The position numbers were made by a program, and so were the translations under genes. Below are positions 16,336-24,872 of a stretch of DNA of 49,188 nucleotides, piece by piece. A model generated the notes under the pieces. The model made no database searches. It saw nothing but the letters and a program-made list of their open reading frames with translations, and was not told the DNA's origin. The stretch lies in assembly GCA_902825775.1 (NCBI GenBank), contig CADECF010000018.1, forward strand, positions 1 through 49,188. The letters are read 5' to 3'. Positions within the stretch are counted from its first letter, which is position 1; each line of letters begins with the position of its first letter. Source of the DNA: an uncultured Lysobacteraceae bacterium (GTDB taxonomy: Bacteria > Pseudomonadota > Gammaproteobacteria > Xanthomonadales > Xanthomonadaceae).

Positions 16336-17191
16336 GCAGCGACGCGGCGATGCCCATCGTCGCCCGCGGCCGCGCCGCAAGCACTTCGGCCAGGCGCCGC
16401 GCCGTTTGGCGATAGGCCTGGGCGGCGACGCTATCCGGCGCCGACACCACGATCGGCCGGCCGGCATCGCCCTGTTCGCGGATAGCGATTTCCAGCGGCA
16501 GCGAACCCAGCAGCGGCACCCCGTACTGCGCCGCCATCTTCTCGCCGCCGCCCGAACCGAAGATGTGCTCGGCATGGCCGCAGTTCGAACACACGTGCAC
16601 CGCCATGTTCTCGATCAGGCCCAACACCGGCACCTCGACCTTCTCGAACATCTTCAACGCCTTCTTCGCGTCCAACGTGGCGATGTCCTGCGGCGTGGTC
16701 ACGATCACCGCGCCTGCCACCGGAATTTTCTGCGACAGGGTCAGCTGGATGTCGCCGGTGCCCGGCGGCAGATCGACGATCAGATAGTCCAGATCGCCCC
16801 ACAGCGTCTCGCCGAACAGCTGGGTCAGCGCCGACGTGGCCATCGGACCGCGCCAGATCATCGGCGTGTCCTGGTCGACCAGCACGCCGATCGACATAGC
16901 CTCGATGCCGTAGGCGCGCATCGGTTCTATCGACTTGCCGTCGGGACTGTCGGGCCGACCCGACAGGCCGAGCATGGCCGGCACGCTGGGGCCATAGATG
17001 TCCGCATCGAGAATGCCGACCCGGGCGCCTTCCAGTTGCAGGGCCAGGGCCAGATTCACCGCGGTGGTCGATTTGCCGACGCCGCCCTTGCCCGAGGCCA
17101 CCGCAATCACGTTGCGTATGCGTGGGGACAGGGAAACGTTCGGCTGCACCGCATGCGCATGGATGCGGGGTTTCTGAGGATTTTGCTGCAT
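16331..17191 (-). CDS. mrp: Mrp/ApbC-type iron-sulfur cluster carrier ATPase
   Basis: 286-aa P-loop ATPase of the Mrp/NBP35 family. The deviant Walker A GKGGVGKS is at residues 34-41, DADIYGPS follows, and the cluster-bridging CSNC pair is Cys201 and Cys204. It transfers Fe-S clusters to apoproteins in the cytoplasm. E. coli Mrp (369 aa) carries an N-terminal MIP18 (DUF59) domain that is missing here; only about 25 residues precede the ATPase core. I chose the ATG at 17191; a GTG at 17197 is also in frame. The last codons and the TAG fall inside the adjoining repeat, so the C-terminus may be shaped by repeat insertion. Confidence 0.92.
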   Translation of the reverse strand: MQQNPQKPRIHAHAVQPNVSLSPRIRNVIAVASGKGGVGKSTTAVNLALALQLEGARVGILDADIYGPSVPAMLGLSGRPDSPDGKSIEPMRAYGIEAMSIGVLVDQDTPMIWRGPMATSALTQLFGETLWGDLDYLIVDLPPGTGDIQLTLSQKIPVAGAVIVTTPQDIATLDAKKALKMFEKVEVPVLGLIENMAVHVCSNCGHAEHIFGSGGGEKMAAQYGVPLLGSLPLEIAIREQGDAGRPIVVSAPDSVAAQAYRQTARRLAEVLAARPRATMGIAASLL

Positions 17192-17209
17192 GTGCACAGT
17201 TTACGCCCT

Positions 17210-17396
17210 TTGCTGTTCTCCCCCCTTGAAAAAGGGGGATCGAGGGGGCCCAGGCAGCCGCTTGCAAGCCGAAGGCTTGCGGCTGTCTGGCGCCCTCGCG
17301 GAGCGAGGGCCGGGAATCGCGCAGCGATTTGCTGTCGCTCCAATCTGCAATGCCGCGTAAATCCCCCTGCCCCCTTTTGCAAAGGGGGGGGGGGAA
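17210..17396. repeat. Third-type inverted repeat with nested hairpins and an 11-G run
   Basis: The outer arms are GGGGGATCGAGGGGG-type on the left and AATCCCCCTGCCCCC-type on the right. Nested inside are further hairpins: CGCTTGCAAGCC/GGCTTGCGG, GCCCTCGCGGAGCGAGGGC and AATCGCGCAGCGATT. The right end finishes in 11 consecutive G (17384-17394). It fills most of the 299-bp mrp to DUF2147 gap; nothing coding is seen there. Confidence 0.8.
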
Positions 17397-17425
17397 CAGC
17401 AGCTTCCATACGCTGCCGAATCGGG

Positions 17426-17431
17426 TATAAA
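17426..17431 (+). promoter_or_regulatory. Candidate -10 for the DUF2147 gene
   Basis: TATAAA lies about 60 nt before the ATG and just after the repeat. The sequence 17 nt upstream (CTTCCA) is a weak -35 match. Confidence 0.35.
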
Positions 17432-17490
17432 TCCGGCATCCGGGCGGCGCCCTGCCTACCGGGCATTTCAGCATCCCTCGGAGGGGAACC

Positions 17491-17919
17491 ATGCGTATCA
17501 AACTGCTCGCTTTGGTGTTGGCGATGTTGCCGGTCGCGGCTTTCGCACAGAACACGCCCGTCGGCCGCTGGAAGACCATCGACGACGAAACCGGCAAGGT
17601 GAAGTCCATCGTCGAAATCACCCAAGCCAGCAACGGCACGCTGTCCGGCAAAGTAGTGGAAGTGTTGTCGTCCGACCGCGGACCGAATCCGACCTGCGAC
17701 AAGTGCAGCGGCGCCAACAAGGACAAGCCTGTGAAGGGCATGACCATCCTGTGGGGCCTGAAGAAGGATGGCGAAGGTTGGGCCGGCGGCACCGTGCTCG
17801 ACCCGGCCAAGGGCAAGACCTACAAATCCAAGCTCAAGATGATCGACGGCGGCGCCAAGCTCGGCATGTCCGGCTGCATCGCCTTCATCTGCCGCGAGCA
17901 GGTGTGGGTTCGCGAGTAA
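17491..17919 (+). CDS. DUF2147 exported protein
   Basis: 142-aa protein with a signal peptide ending in AFAQ (about residue 20). The mature domain opens with PVGRWKTIDDETGKVKSIVEI, the DUF2147 start (G-x-W-x-T-x-D). CDKC (a Cys pair) and KGMTILWGLKKDGEGWAGG follow, then the conserved DPAKGKTYKSKL segment, and the protein ends VWVRE. The family is widespread in proteobacteria and has no established function. A GGAGGGG ribosome site sits just before the ATG. It is single and on the plus strand, followed by a strong hairpin. Confidence 0.88.
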   Translation: MRIKLLALVLAMLPVAAFAQNTPVGRWKTIDDETGKVKSIVEITQASNGTLSGKVVEVLSSDRGPNPTCDKCSGANKDKPVKGMTILWGLKKDGEGWAGGTVLDPAKGKTYKSKLKMIDGGAKLGMSGCIAFICREQVWVRE

Positions 17920-17933
17920 CGCAGTGCTTCTAG

Positions 17934-18093
17934 CCCCTCTCCCATCGGGAGAGGGGTTGGGGTGAGGGTTCGGCGAAGCGACCAAGCTTCGATCAACCAG
18001 CGCACCCTCCCCGCAAGCGTTCTAAACCGTCGCTTCGCCGTACCCTCATCCGCCCTTCGGGCACCTTCTCCCGAGGGGAGAAGGAAAAGCGGC
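17934..18093. repeat. CCCCTCTCCC-type repeat, also a terminator
   Basis: The left end is a 10-bp perfect hairpin (CCCCTCTCCC, loop ATC, GGGAGAGGGG, 17934-17956), well placed to terminate the DUF2147 transcript. Further in, GAGGGTTCGGCGAAGCGAC pairs with GTCGCTTCGCCGTACCCTC. The right end carries GCCCTTCGGGC and TTCTCCCGAGGGGAGAA hairpins. A related element is at 31671-31834. Confidence 0.8.
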
Positions 18094-18107
18094 CTGGATA
18101 CGCGTGC

Positions 18108-18113
18108 GATAAT
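18108..18113 (+). promoter_or_regulatory. Candidate -10 for metG
   Basis: GATAAT, 5 of 6 matches to the sigma70 -10 box, lies 26 nt before the metG ATG and just beyond the repeat. The -35 region is poor. Confidence 0.35.
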
Positions 18114-18139
18114 CGCAGGCCGTCCCCACCGCGCCCGCC

Positions 18140-20236
18140 ATGCCCCGCAATATCGCCGTTTCCTGCGCCCTGCCCTACGCCAACGGGCAGCTCCATCTCG
18201 GCCATCTGGTCGGCTACATCCAGGGCGACATCTGGACCCGCGCCCGGCGCATGGCCGGCGATACGGTCCGCTTCGTCTGCGCGGACGACACCCACGGCAC
18301 TCCGATCATGCTCGCGGCGGAAAAAGCCGGCACCACGCCGGAAGCCTTCATCGCCGGCATCCAGGCCGATCACGAGCGCGATTTCGCAGCGTTCGGCGTG
18401 GCCTTCGACCACTACGACTCTACCCACTCGGTACACAACCGCGCGCTGACCGAAGGCATCTACGCCAAGCTCGACAACAACGGCCACATCGCGCATCGCT
18501 CGGTGGCGCAGTTCTACGATCCGGCCAAAGGCATGTTCCTGCCCGACCGCTACATCAAGGGCATCTGCCCGAACTGCGGCACGCCCGACCAGTACGGCGA
18601 CAACTGCGAGAACTGCGGCGCGACGTACGCGCCGACCGACCTGAAGGATCCGCGTTCGGTGCTGAGCGGCCTGACGCCGGAATTGCGCGAGTCGGAGCAT
18701 TTCTTCTTCGAAGTAGGCCGCTTCGACGCGTTCCTGCGCGAATGGCTGGCCGGCGACGTGGCCGTACCTGGCGTCAAAGCGAAACTGCAGGAATGGCTCG
18801 ACGGCGAAGGCGGCCTGCGCGCCTGGGACATCTCGCGCGACGCGCCCTATTTCGGTTTCGAAATTCCCGGCCATCCGGGCAAGTATTTCTACGTGTGGCT
18901 GGATGCGCCGATCGGCTATCTGGCCGCGTTGCAGGCGCTGAGCGAGCGCGAAGGCTTCAATTTCTTCGACTATCTCGCCCACGACAGCGAAGCCGAGCTG
19001 CATCACTTCATCGGCAAGGACATCGTCAATTTCCACGGCCTGTTCTGGCCGGCCGTGCTGCACGGCTCGGGCATGCGGGCACCGACGCGGTTGCATGTCA
19101 ACGGTTACCTGACCATCAACGGCACCAAGATGTCGAAGGGCCGCGGCACTTTCATCATGGCCAGCACGTATCTCAATGTCGGCCTCGAACCCGAAGCGTT
19201 GCGCTACTACCTGGCTGCGAAGAGCAATGGCCAGGTGGAAGATGTCGACCTCAGCCTGTCCGATTTCATCGCACGCGTGAACGCCGATCTGGTCGGCAAG
19301 TTCGTCAACCTGGCCAGCCGCTGCGCCGGCTTCATCGACAAGCGTTTCGACGGACGCCTGGCCGCGGCGTTGCCGGATGCGGACATGTATGCGCGCTTCG
19401 TGGCCGCGCTGGCGCCGATCCGCGACGCCTACGAGCGCAACGACCCGGCCAGCGTGCTGCGCCAGGCGATGGCGCTGGCCGACGAGGCCAACCGCTACAT
19501 CGACGAACGCAAGCCGTGGGTGATCGCCAAGCAGGACGGCGCCGAAGCCGAACTGCAGGCCGTCTGCACGCAAGGCTTGAACCTGTTCCGCGTACTCGCC
19601 GCGGCGCTGAAACCGGTGCTGCCGCACACGGTCGGACAGGTGGAAGTGTTCCTCGATGCGCCCATCGACACGTGGAGCGATCTGGATGCGCCGTTGCTCG
19701 CGCGCGAGATCAAGACCTATGTTCCGTTGTTCACCCGTATCGACCCCAAGCAGATCGACGCCATGATCGAAGCCAGCAAGGACACGCTCGCGCCTGCGCC
19801 CGTCGCTCCGACCGCCAAAAGCGGCAGCGGGGAAAAGCTCGCGGCCGAAGCCGCTCCCACGAAAGGCGCTCCCGTACAGGCATCCGCCGCTGCCGAGCCG
19901 TCTGCGACGATCGGCATCGACGATTTCACCAAGCTCGACTTGCGCATCGGCAAGGTGCTGGTTTGCGAGTTCGTCGAAGGCTCCGACAAGCTGCTGCGCT
20001 TCGAATTGGATGCGGGCGAGCTCGGCAAGCGCCAGATCTTCTCCGGCATCCGCGGCAGCTACGGCGAGCCGGAAAAGCTGATCGGCCGCAACGTGGTGTT
20101 CATCGCCAACCTGGCGCCGCGCAAGATGCGCTTCGGCGTGAGCGAGGGCATGATCCTGTCGGCAGGGTTCGACGGCGGCGGACTGTCGCTGCTGGATGCG
20201 GACGACGGTGCGTTGCCGGGTATGCCGGTGAAGTGA
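18140..20236 (+). CDS. metG: Methionyl-tRNA synthetase with a repeat-derived linker peptide
   Basis: 698-aa class I aminoacyl-tRNA synthetase. HLGH (residues 19-22) is the HIGH motif. A four-Cys zinc knuckle starts at Cys143 (CPNC, CENC). KMSKG starts at Lys330. The anticodon-binding helical domain follows, and a C-terminal EMAP-II/Trbp111-type tRNA-binding and dimerisation domain occupies about residues 592-698. The linker is Ala/Pro-rich. In it residues 565-575 ([11 protein letters not shown]) are encoded by one arm of the dispersed REP-like repeat, inserted in frame, so repeat sequence has become protein. The N-terminus MPRNIAVSCALPYANG is family-typical. Domain order and length are otherwise normal. 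Confidence 0.97.
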   Translation: MPRNIAVSCALPYANGQLHLGHLVGYIQGDIWTRARRMAGDTVRFVCADDTHGTPIMLAAEKAGTTPEAFIAGIQADHERDFAAFGVAFDHYDSTHSVHNRALTEGIYAKLDNNGHIAHRSVAQFYDPAKGMFLPDRYIKGICPNCGTPDQYGDNCENCGATYAPTDLKDPRSVLSGLTPELRESEHFFFEVGRFDAFLREWLAGDVAVPGVKAKLQEWLDGEGGLRAWDISRDAPYFGFEIPGHPGKYFYVWLDAPIGYLAALQALSEREGFNFFDYLAHDSEAELHHFIGKDIVNFHGLFWPAVLHGSGMRAPTRLHVNGYLTINGTKMSKGRGTFIMASTYLNVGLEPEALRYYLAAKSNGQVEDVDLSLSDFIARVNADLVGKFVNLASRCAGFIDKRFDGRLAAALPDADMYARFVAALAPIRDAYERNDPASVLRQAMALADEANRYIDERKPWVIAKQDGAEAELQAVCTQGLNLFRVLAAALKPVLPHTVGQVEVFLDAPIDTWSDLDAPLLAREIKTYVPLFTRIDPKQIDAMIEASKDTLAPAPVAPTAKSGSGEKLAAEAAPTKGAPVQASAAAEPSATIGIDDFTKLDLRIGKVLVCEFVEGSDKLLRFELDAGELGKRQIFSGIRGSYGEPEKLIGRNVVFIANLAPRKMRFGVSEGMILSAGFDGGGLSLLDADDGALPGMPVK
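19832..19867. repeat. REP-like arm inside the metG coding sequence, locus 6
   Basis: A single right-hand arm (AAAGCTCGCGGCCGAAGCCG followed by CTCCCACGAAAGG) within the coding region. It differs from the consensus by T to C in the core (GCGGCCGAAGCCGC) and A to G in the tail; neither change introduces a stop. It is the only copy in the window found inside a functional gene. Confidence 0.9.
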
Positions 20237-20240
20237 ACCG

Positions 20241-20362
20241 TGCTGGGGGCGGCTTTTGTGGGAGCGGCTTTTGTGGGAGTGGCTTCAGCCGCGAGCTCTT
20301 GAGCTTGTGGCTTTACCTCAGAATGAAAAGCTCGCGGCTGAAGCCGCTCCCACAAAAGCCAC
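20241..20362. repeat. REP-like inverted repeat, locus 7
   Basis: A left side with tandem half-arms (GGCTTTTGTGGGAGCGGC repeated), then a full inverted pair around a loop of about 30 nt. It lies between metG and the RnfB-like gene. Confidence 0.92.
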
Positions 20363-20398
20363 GCGCCTATAAAACCTCAGGGCGATACTGTCTCAACC

Positions 20399-20806
20399 AT
20401 GCCCACCGACCTGACCGAACGCCTCGACCGTCTGCTTCCGCAAACCCAATGCGGCCAGTGCGGTTACGACGGCTGCCGGCCGTATGCGGACGCGATGGCG
20501 CACGGCGAAGCGGACATCGACCGCTGCCCGCCCGGCGGCGATGCGGGCGCCAGAGCGTTGGCGAAACTCTTAGGCGTGCCGGCCAAGCCTTACGACCGCA
20601 GTCGCGGTGCGCATAAGGCGGCACAGGTCGCGGTCGTCGTGGAAGCGGATTGCATCGGCTGCACCAAATGCATCCAGGCCTGTCCGGTCGACGCGATCGT
20701 CGGCGCATCCAAACGCATGCATGCCGTCATCGAACCGCTGTGCACCGGCTGCGAGCTGTGCGTGCCGGCCTGCCCGGTCGACTGCATCGTGATGGTCGCG
20801 GCCTGA
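20399..20806 (+). CDS. RnfB-like ferredoxin (RnfABCDGE subunit B family)
   Basis: 135-aa iron-sulfur protein. The N-terminal Fe-S module has Cys18, Cys21, Cys26 and Cys43 ([17 protein letters not shown], then RCPPGG), as in RnfB/RsxB. Two 4Fe-4S ferredoxin motifs follow: Cys85/88/91/95 ([16 protein letters not shown]) and Cys115/118/121/125 ([16 protein letters not shown]). It lacks the N-terminal transmembrane helix of full RnfB, and no other rnf genes are nearby. It is therefore a soluble stand-alone relative, probably an electron carrier for an unknown partner. Its position between metG and other housekeeping genes does not identify the partner. Confidence 0.88.
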   Translation: MPTDLTERLDRLLPQTQCGQCGYDGCRPYADAMAHGEADIDRCPPGGDAGARALAKLLGVPAKPYDRSRGAHKAAQVAVVVEADCIGCTKCIQACPVDAIVGASKRMHAVIEPLCTGCELCVPACPVDCIVMVAA

Positions 20807-20809
20807 CAC

Positions 20810-20931
20810 TTTTGTAGGAGCGGCTTTCGTGGGAGCGGCTTCAGCCGCGAGCTCTCGATCTTGTCGCTTCGCCGCAACATGAAAAGCTCGCGGCTAAAGC
20901 CGCTCCCACGAAAGCCGCTCCCACAAGAGCC
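20810..20931. repeat. REP-like inverted repeat, locus 8
   Basis: Four half-arms in a head-to-head arrangement around a loop; the arms carry TTCAGCC on the left and CTAAAGCC on the right. It lies between the convergent RnfB-like and TraB/GumN genes, where it may also block read-through. Confidence 0.92.
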
Positions 20932-20957
20932 GAGAGCCGATCCGACAAAAGCGGCGG

Positions 20958-21893
20958 TTATTTGCAGGCCGAGCAGATACGCTCGACCGTGTAACCCTTG
21001 GCGCGCAACTTGTCGACCACGCCGTCGCTTCCGAGCAGATGCATCGCGCCGACGACCACCAGCGTATTGTCCTGGCCCGGCTCGGCCAGCCGCTGCTCTA
21101 TTTTCGGCACCCACGCGTCGTTGCGCTGGACATTGACCAGTTGGTACGACATCGGCGATTTCTCTTTCATTTCAAGGCGCATCTTGCCGTCCAGGCTTTT
21201 GATGTCGCCGCGCTTCCACCAGTCGTGCATTTCGACCAGATCGCTCAGCGTCTCCTGCGGCTTGGCCAGCAATTCGTCCAGGCCCGATACCTGCTCGTTC
21301 ATCGGCATCGAATCGAGCGCGTTGATCTGGTCGTCGACGGTTTCCAATCCGGCCACGGCCTTCTGCGCATCGGCCGCGCGCTTCATCAGCGTCGCATCCA
21401 GACCCTGATCCTGCCGGAACCCCATCGCCTGGGTCATGCCCAGCACCAGCGACAAGGTCACCGCCCAAGGTTCGACCCCGTCCATCTGTTCCACGGATCC
21501 GCCGCTGACCGACAGCATCTTCTGCAGGCGGTCGCGCGCGGCCTTGGGCAACACCTGGCTCAAAGTGCGGCCGTCGGCATAACCCGCGGCCTGCCTGAAT
21601 TTCTCGGCGGTGTCCGGCGCGGTCAATGCGGCGGGTTCCACTTCGAATACGACGGTGCGGGCATCGTCGAACGCAGCATCGATGTCCTTCGACAAGGGGT
21701 AGTCGTCGGATTTGAGCAGGTGAAACGAGCCGAGCAGATAAACCGCGTTGTCGGCGTCCGACACCTTCCACAGCAACGGAATCTGTTCCACCGCGGCCGT
21801 CGCGCCTTGCGTTTTCGCCTTGCTGTCGGCAAAAGCCAAGCCGATGCAGGCGGCGACGGCGCAGGACAGCACGACAGGCTTGAGAAAACGCAT
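20958..21893 (-). CDS. TraB/GumN family protein
   Basis: 311-aa exported protein with a signal peptide at about residues 1-22. The two family signatures are YLLGSFHLLKSDDYPL (about residues 52-67) and VVVGAMHLLGSDGVVDKL near the C-terminus, each with a key His. The family is predicted to be metal-dependent, possibly peptidase-like (Tiki-related); some members lie in xanthan gum clusters, which gives the GumN name. No gum genes are present here. It ends in CSACK with two close Cys. It starts 14 bp after the DUF1684 gene stop, so it probably belongs to the mutL transcript. Confidence 0.88.
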   Translation of the reverse strand: MRFLKPVVLSCAVAACIGLAFADSKAKTQGATAAVEQIPLLWKVSDADNAVYLLGSFHLLKSDDYPLSKDIDAAFDDARTVVFEVEPAALTAPDTAEKFRQAAGYADGRTLSQVLPKAARDRLQKMLSVSGGSVEQMDGVEPWAVTLSLVLGMTQAMGFRQDQGLDATLMKRAADAQKAVAGLETVDDQINALDSMPMNEQVSGLDELLAKPQETLSDLVEMHDWWKRGDIKSLDGKMRLEMKEKSPMSYQLVNVQRNDAWVPKIEQRLAEPGQDNTLVVVGAMHLLGSDGVVDKLRAKGYTVERICSACK

Positions 21894-21907
21894 ACGGCGG
21901 CATTCCT

Positions 21908-22885
21908 TCAGTGGGCGGTTTTAGCGTAGGCCTTCTCGCCGGACAGCACTTCCAGATCCAGCCGGTTCGCCTGCGGCGGCAAAGGACAGGTGGCGAACGG
22001 CGTGAACGCGCACGGCGGATTGTAGCTTTGGTTGAAATCCAGCACGACGCGGCCCTGCGCGTCCGGTTTCGGCACGTACAGGAAACGCCCTGCGCCGTAG
22101 CTGCCGTGTCCATTGGTGCGGTCGGCGAATACCAGGAACAGTTCTTCGCTGCCTTCGTCGAGCGCTTCGATCCGGTAGCTGCGGCCGTCGCGCTGGAATT
22201 CGATCGCACCCGGGTTCGGAATCTTGTTCAACGTGCCGATGATGTCGGCGATCTCGATGGTCTTGCCGGCCGGATGCGGTACGAACTTGCCCTGTATTTT
22301 CCACGACGGGTCCGCAGGCCAATAGTTCAAGCCCGCAAAACCGGTGCGCGTCGGCGCATCGGCATGCTTGACCCGCAACGCATAGCGTCCGCCGCGCTTG
22401 ATCACGGTGGCCAGGCCCTTGCCTTCGTCGAAGCCCAGCCGGCTCGGCCCCGCTTCGGCGTCGTCGGCATCGGTGACCAGGGTCACGGCGCCCTTCAACG
22501 GCTGCTCGTCCAGCGTCAGTTGCGCGGTGCGATCGGGCTGCAGTCGCACGGTGCCGTTCTTGCGCAGGTCGATCATGCCGAAGTGGGCCGGCCCCATCGC
22601 CAGGCGGATGCCGTTGTCGGCGGCGCTGCCGAAATAGTGCGGGCCGGGTTCGACCCAGTGCAAACCGATCAGGCTGGTCCAACCGTCGGGTTTGAGCAGG
22701 TTTTCGCGGCGCTGGTCGCGCCAGGCCTGCTGCGCCTGCGCGAAGGCCGCATCGACCGGGGCTGTCGCGGCCGCGGGCGTCGCTGCCGGCGCACTGGCGG
22801 CGCCCGAGGCATCGCCCCGCTGGCAAGCCTGCAGGGCGAGGACCGACAAGGACAGTACGATGATGCGGGTGGCGATCTGACTCAT
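21908..22885 (-). CDS. DUF1684 lipoprotein
   Basis: 325-aa lipoprotein. The signal peptide is followed by LALQAC (lipid Cys near residue 21) and an Ala/Pro-rich linker. The DUF1684 domain includes GWTSLIGLHWVEPGPHYFG near its start and the C-terminal signature DFNQSYNPPCAFTPFATCPL followed by PPQANRL. The function is unknown. Its ATG (22885) lies one base after the mutL TGA, so translation is coupled to mutL although the products act in different places. TraB/GumN follows 14 bp later. Confidence 0.88.
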   Translation of the reverse strand: MSQIATRIIVLSLSVLALQACQRGDASGAASAPAATPAAATAPVDAAFAQAQQAWRDQRRENLLKPDGWTSLIGLHWVEPGPHYFGSAADNGIRLAMGPAHFGMIDLRKNGTVRLQPDRTAQLTLDEQPLKGAVTLVTDADDAEAGPSRLGFDEGKGLATVIKRGGRYALRVKHADAPTRTGFAGLNYWPADPSWKIQGKFVPHPAGKTIEIADIIGTLNKIPNPGAIEFQRDGRSYRIEALDEGSEELFLVFADRTNGHGSYGAGRFLYVPKPDAQGRVVLDFNQSYNPPCAFTPFATCPLPPQANRLDLEVLSGEKAYAKTAH

Positions 22886-22886
22886 T

Positions 22887-24677
22887 TCAACGTCCTCGCA
22901 GGAACCAGCGGTCGATCTCGGCCAGCGAGAAGCGCGCCCAGGTAGGCCGGCCATGGTTGCATTGGCCGGATCGCTCGGTAGCTTCCATCTCGCGCAGCAA
23001 AGCGTTCATTTCCGGAATGCTCAGGCGCCGGTGCGCCCGCACCGCCCCATGACAGGCCATGGTAGACAACAATTCGTCGCGCGCAGCGGAAATACGTCTA
23101 GTTTCGCCATGTTCGCGCAGATCGGCGAGCACGTCGCGCAGCAAAGCCTCGGTATCGCCGTGGGCCAGCAGGGCCGGAACGCTGCGCAGGGTCAACGCCT
23201 GCGGGCCGCTGCGCGTGACCTCGAAGCCCAGTTCGGCCAGCGTCGCGGCTTCGCGTTCGGCCACGTCGGCCTCGCGCTCGGACACCGCGACCGACTGCGG
23301 CACCAGCAGCGGCTGGGTGCGCAGGCCGGTGCCGTCGTGGGCTGTTTTCAATTTTTCGTAGCCGATGCGCTCGTGCGCGGCGTGCATGTCGACCACGATC
23401 AGGCCGTCGGCCGCCTCGCTGAGGATGAAGATGCCGTGCAGTTGCGCGATCGCATAACCCAGCGGCGGCACCTCGCCGTCGTTGGCTTGCGGCAAGGCCG
23501 GGAATTCTGCGACAGGCGCCGCCGCTCGACCGTACAACGCCGCGTAGCCTGCGCGCGCTTCGTCGATGCGCAAGCCCAGCGGCGATTGCTGTTGCGGGTG
23601 CTGCCATGCCTGCGCGGCATAGCCGGCGTTCGCAGCGGCGGATGCCGTCAGCTGCGACGGCAGCGCCGCGGGCGCCTCGCCCGCACGCGTCTGCGCCAGC
23701 GCATCGTGCAGCGTTCGGTAGACGAAATCGTGGATCAGCCGCGCGTCGCGGAAACGCACTTCGTGTTTGGCCGGATGCACGTTCACGTCGACCCGGCGCG
23801 GATCCAGTTCCAGGAACAAGACGTACGCCGGCTGCCGGCCATGGAACAGCACGTCGGCGTACGCCTGCTTCACCGCATGCGCGATGCTGCGGTCGCGCAC
23901 CGAGCGGCCGTTGACGTACAGGTACTGCTGATCGGCGCTGGCCCGCGAATAGGTGGGCTGGGCGATCCAGCCATGCAGCGACAATCCCGCGGCGGCATGT
24001 TCGATGCGCAGCGTGCTTTTCGAAAACTCCTCGCCTAGCGTTTCGACGATGCGTTCGGCCGTGGCCATGCCGCCGTCGCCGCGATAGCGCCGCGAGGCCT
24101 TGCCGTTATGCGACAGACGCAACTCCACATCGGGCCGCGCCAGCGCCAGCGTGCGCAGCCATTCTTCGATGTGACTGAGTTCGGTGCGCTCGGCGCGCAG
24201 GAATTTGCGCCGCGCCGGCACGTTGTAGAACAGATCGCGCACCTCGACCGTGGTGCCTTGCGGATGCGATTTTGGCGAAACGCTGCCGAGCTTGCCGCCG
24301 TCCACCGGCAACGATGCGCCGTGTTCTTCGCCGGTGCGGCGCGAAGTGAGCGCGAAGCGGCTGACGGACGCGATCGAAGGCAAAGCCTCCCCGCGGAAGC
24401 CGAGCGTGGCGACGGCTTCGAGATCGTCGAGCGAGGAGATCTTGCTGGTGGCATGCCTGGCCACCGCCAGCGGTAGTTCGTCGGGCGCGATACCGCCGCC
24501 GTCGTCGCGGATCCGGATCAGCCGTACGCCGCCTTCCTCCAGATCGATGTCGATGCGGGTGGCGCCGGCGTCGAGCGCGTTTTCCACCAGCTCCTTCACT
24601 ACGGACGCGGGGCGTTCGACCACCTCGCCGGCGGCGATCTGGTTGATGAGGGTGTCGGGCAGCGGGCGGATCGTCAC
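22887..24677 (-). CDS. mutL: DNA mismatch repair protein MutL
   Basis: 596-aa GHKL ATPase that couples MutS mismatch recognition to MutH or downstream repair. Motifs are [53 protein letters not shown] and [17 protein letters not shown]. The Ala/Pro-rich linker at about residues 335-415 separates it from the C-terminal dimerisation domain ([33 protein letters not shown]). The start is a GTG at 24677 ([13 protein letters not shown]), which matches relatives; longer reading would translate the repeat upstream. The C-terminal endonuclease motif DQHAxxERxxYE is replaced by [14 protein letters not shown], a MutL form with partial metal-site residues. Confidence 0.95.
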   Translation of the reverse strand: MTIRPLPDTLINQIAAGEVVERPASVVKELVENALDAGATRIDIDLEEGGVRLIRIRDDGGGIAPDELPLAVARHATSKISSLDDLEAVATLGFRGEALPSIASVSRFALTSRRTGEEHGASLPVDGGKLGSVSPKSHPQGTTVEVRDLFYNVPARRKFLRAERTELSHIEEWLRTLALARPDVELRLSHNGKASRRYRGDGGMATAERIVETLGEEFSKSTLRIEHAAAGLSLHGWIAQPTYSRASADQQYLYVNGRSVRDRSIAHAVKQAYADVLFHGRQPAYVLFLELDPRRVDVNVHPAKHEVRFRDARLIHDFVYRTLHDALAQTRAGEAPAALPSQLTASAAANAGYAAQAWQHPQQQSPLGLRIDEARAGYAALYGRAAAPVAEFPALPQANDGEVPPLGYAIAQLHGIFILSEAADGLIVVDMHAAHERIGYEKLKTAHDGTGLRTQPLLVPQSVAVSEREADVAEREAATLAELGFEVTRSGPQALTLRSVPALLAHGDTEALLRDVLADLREHGETRRISAARDELLSTMACHGAVRAHRRLSIPEMNALLREMEATERSGQCNHGRPTWARFSLAEIDRWFLRGR

Positions 24678-24746
24678 AGCGGCTGATTTGGCGATCGCCG
24701 TGGGCGGCGACGTGGCGAGGGTCAGCGGTGATGATAACTGGCCCTG

Positions 24747-24845
24747 CTCTTGTGGGAGCGGCTTCAGCCGCGAGCTTTGGTCTGGGAGCGAAATCGAGAG
24801 CTCGCGGCTAAAGCCGCTCCCACAAAAGCCGCTGCCACAAAAGCC
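24747..24845. repeat. REP-like inverted repeat, locus 9
   Basis: Inverted arm pair plus an extra half-arm (CGCTGCCACAAAAGCC) on the right. It separates amiC from mutL, which are usually close neighbours in this operon. Confidence 0.92.
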
Positions 24846-24872
24846 CACTCACAAGCGCCAAGGCGCTTGGAT

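Noticed and set aside
17962-20616. An 884-codon open frame on the plus strand overlapping metG in another frame
   Set aside because: Its translation is Arg/Ala/Pro-rich low-complexity sequence typical of off-frame reading in GC-rich DNA, and metG in the correct frame is unambiguous.
20399-20806. An Rnf electron transport complex
   Set aside because: Only a short RnfB-like ferredoxin without a membrane helix is present, and no rnfA, C, D, G or E genes lie nearby.
20958-21893. A xanthan (gum) biosynthesis locus
   Set aside because: The GumN name comes from family membership only; no glycosyltransferase, polymerase or exporter genes of a gum cluster are present.
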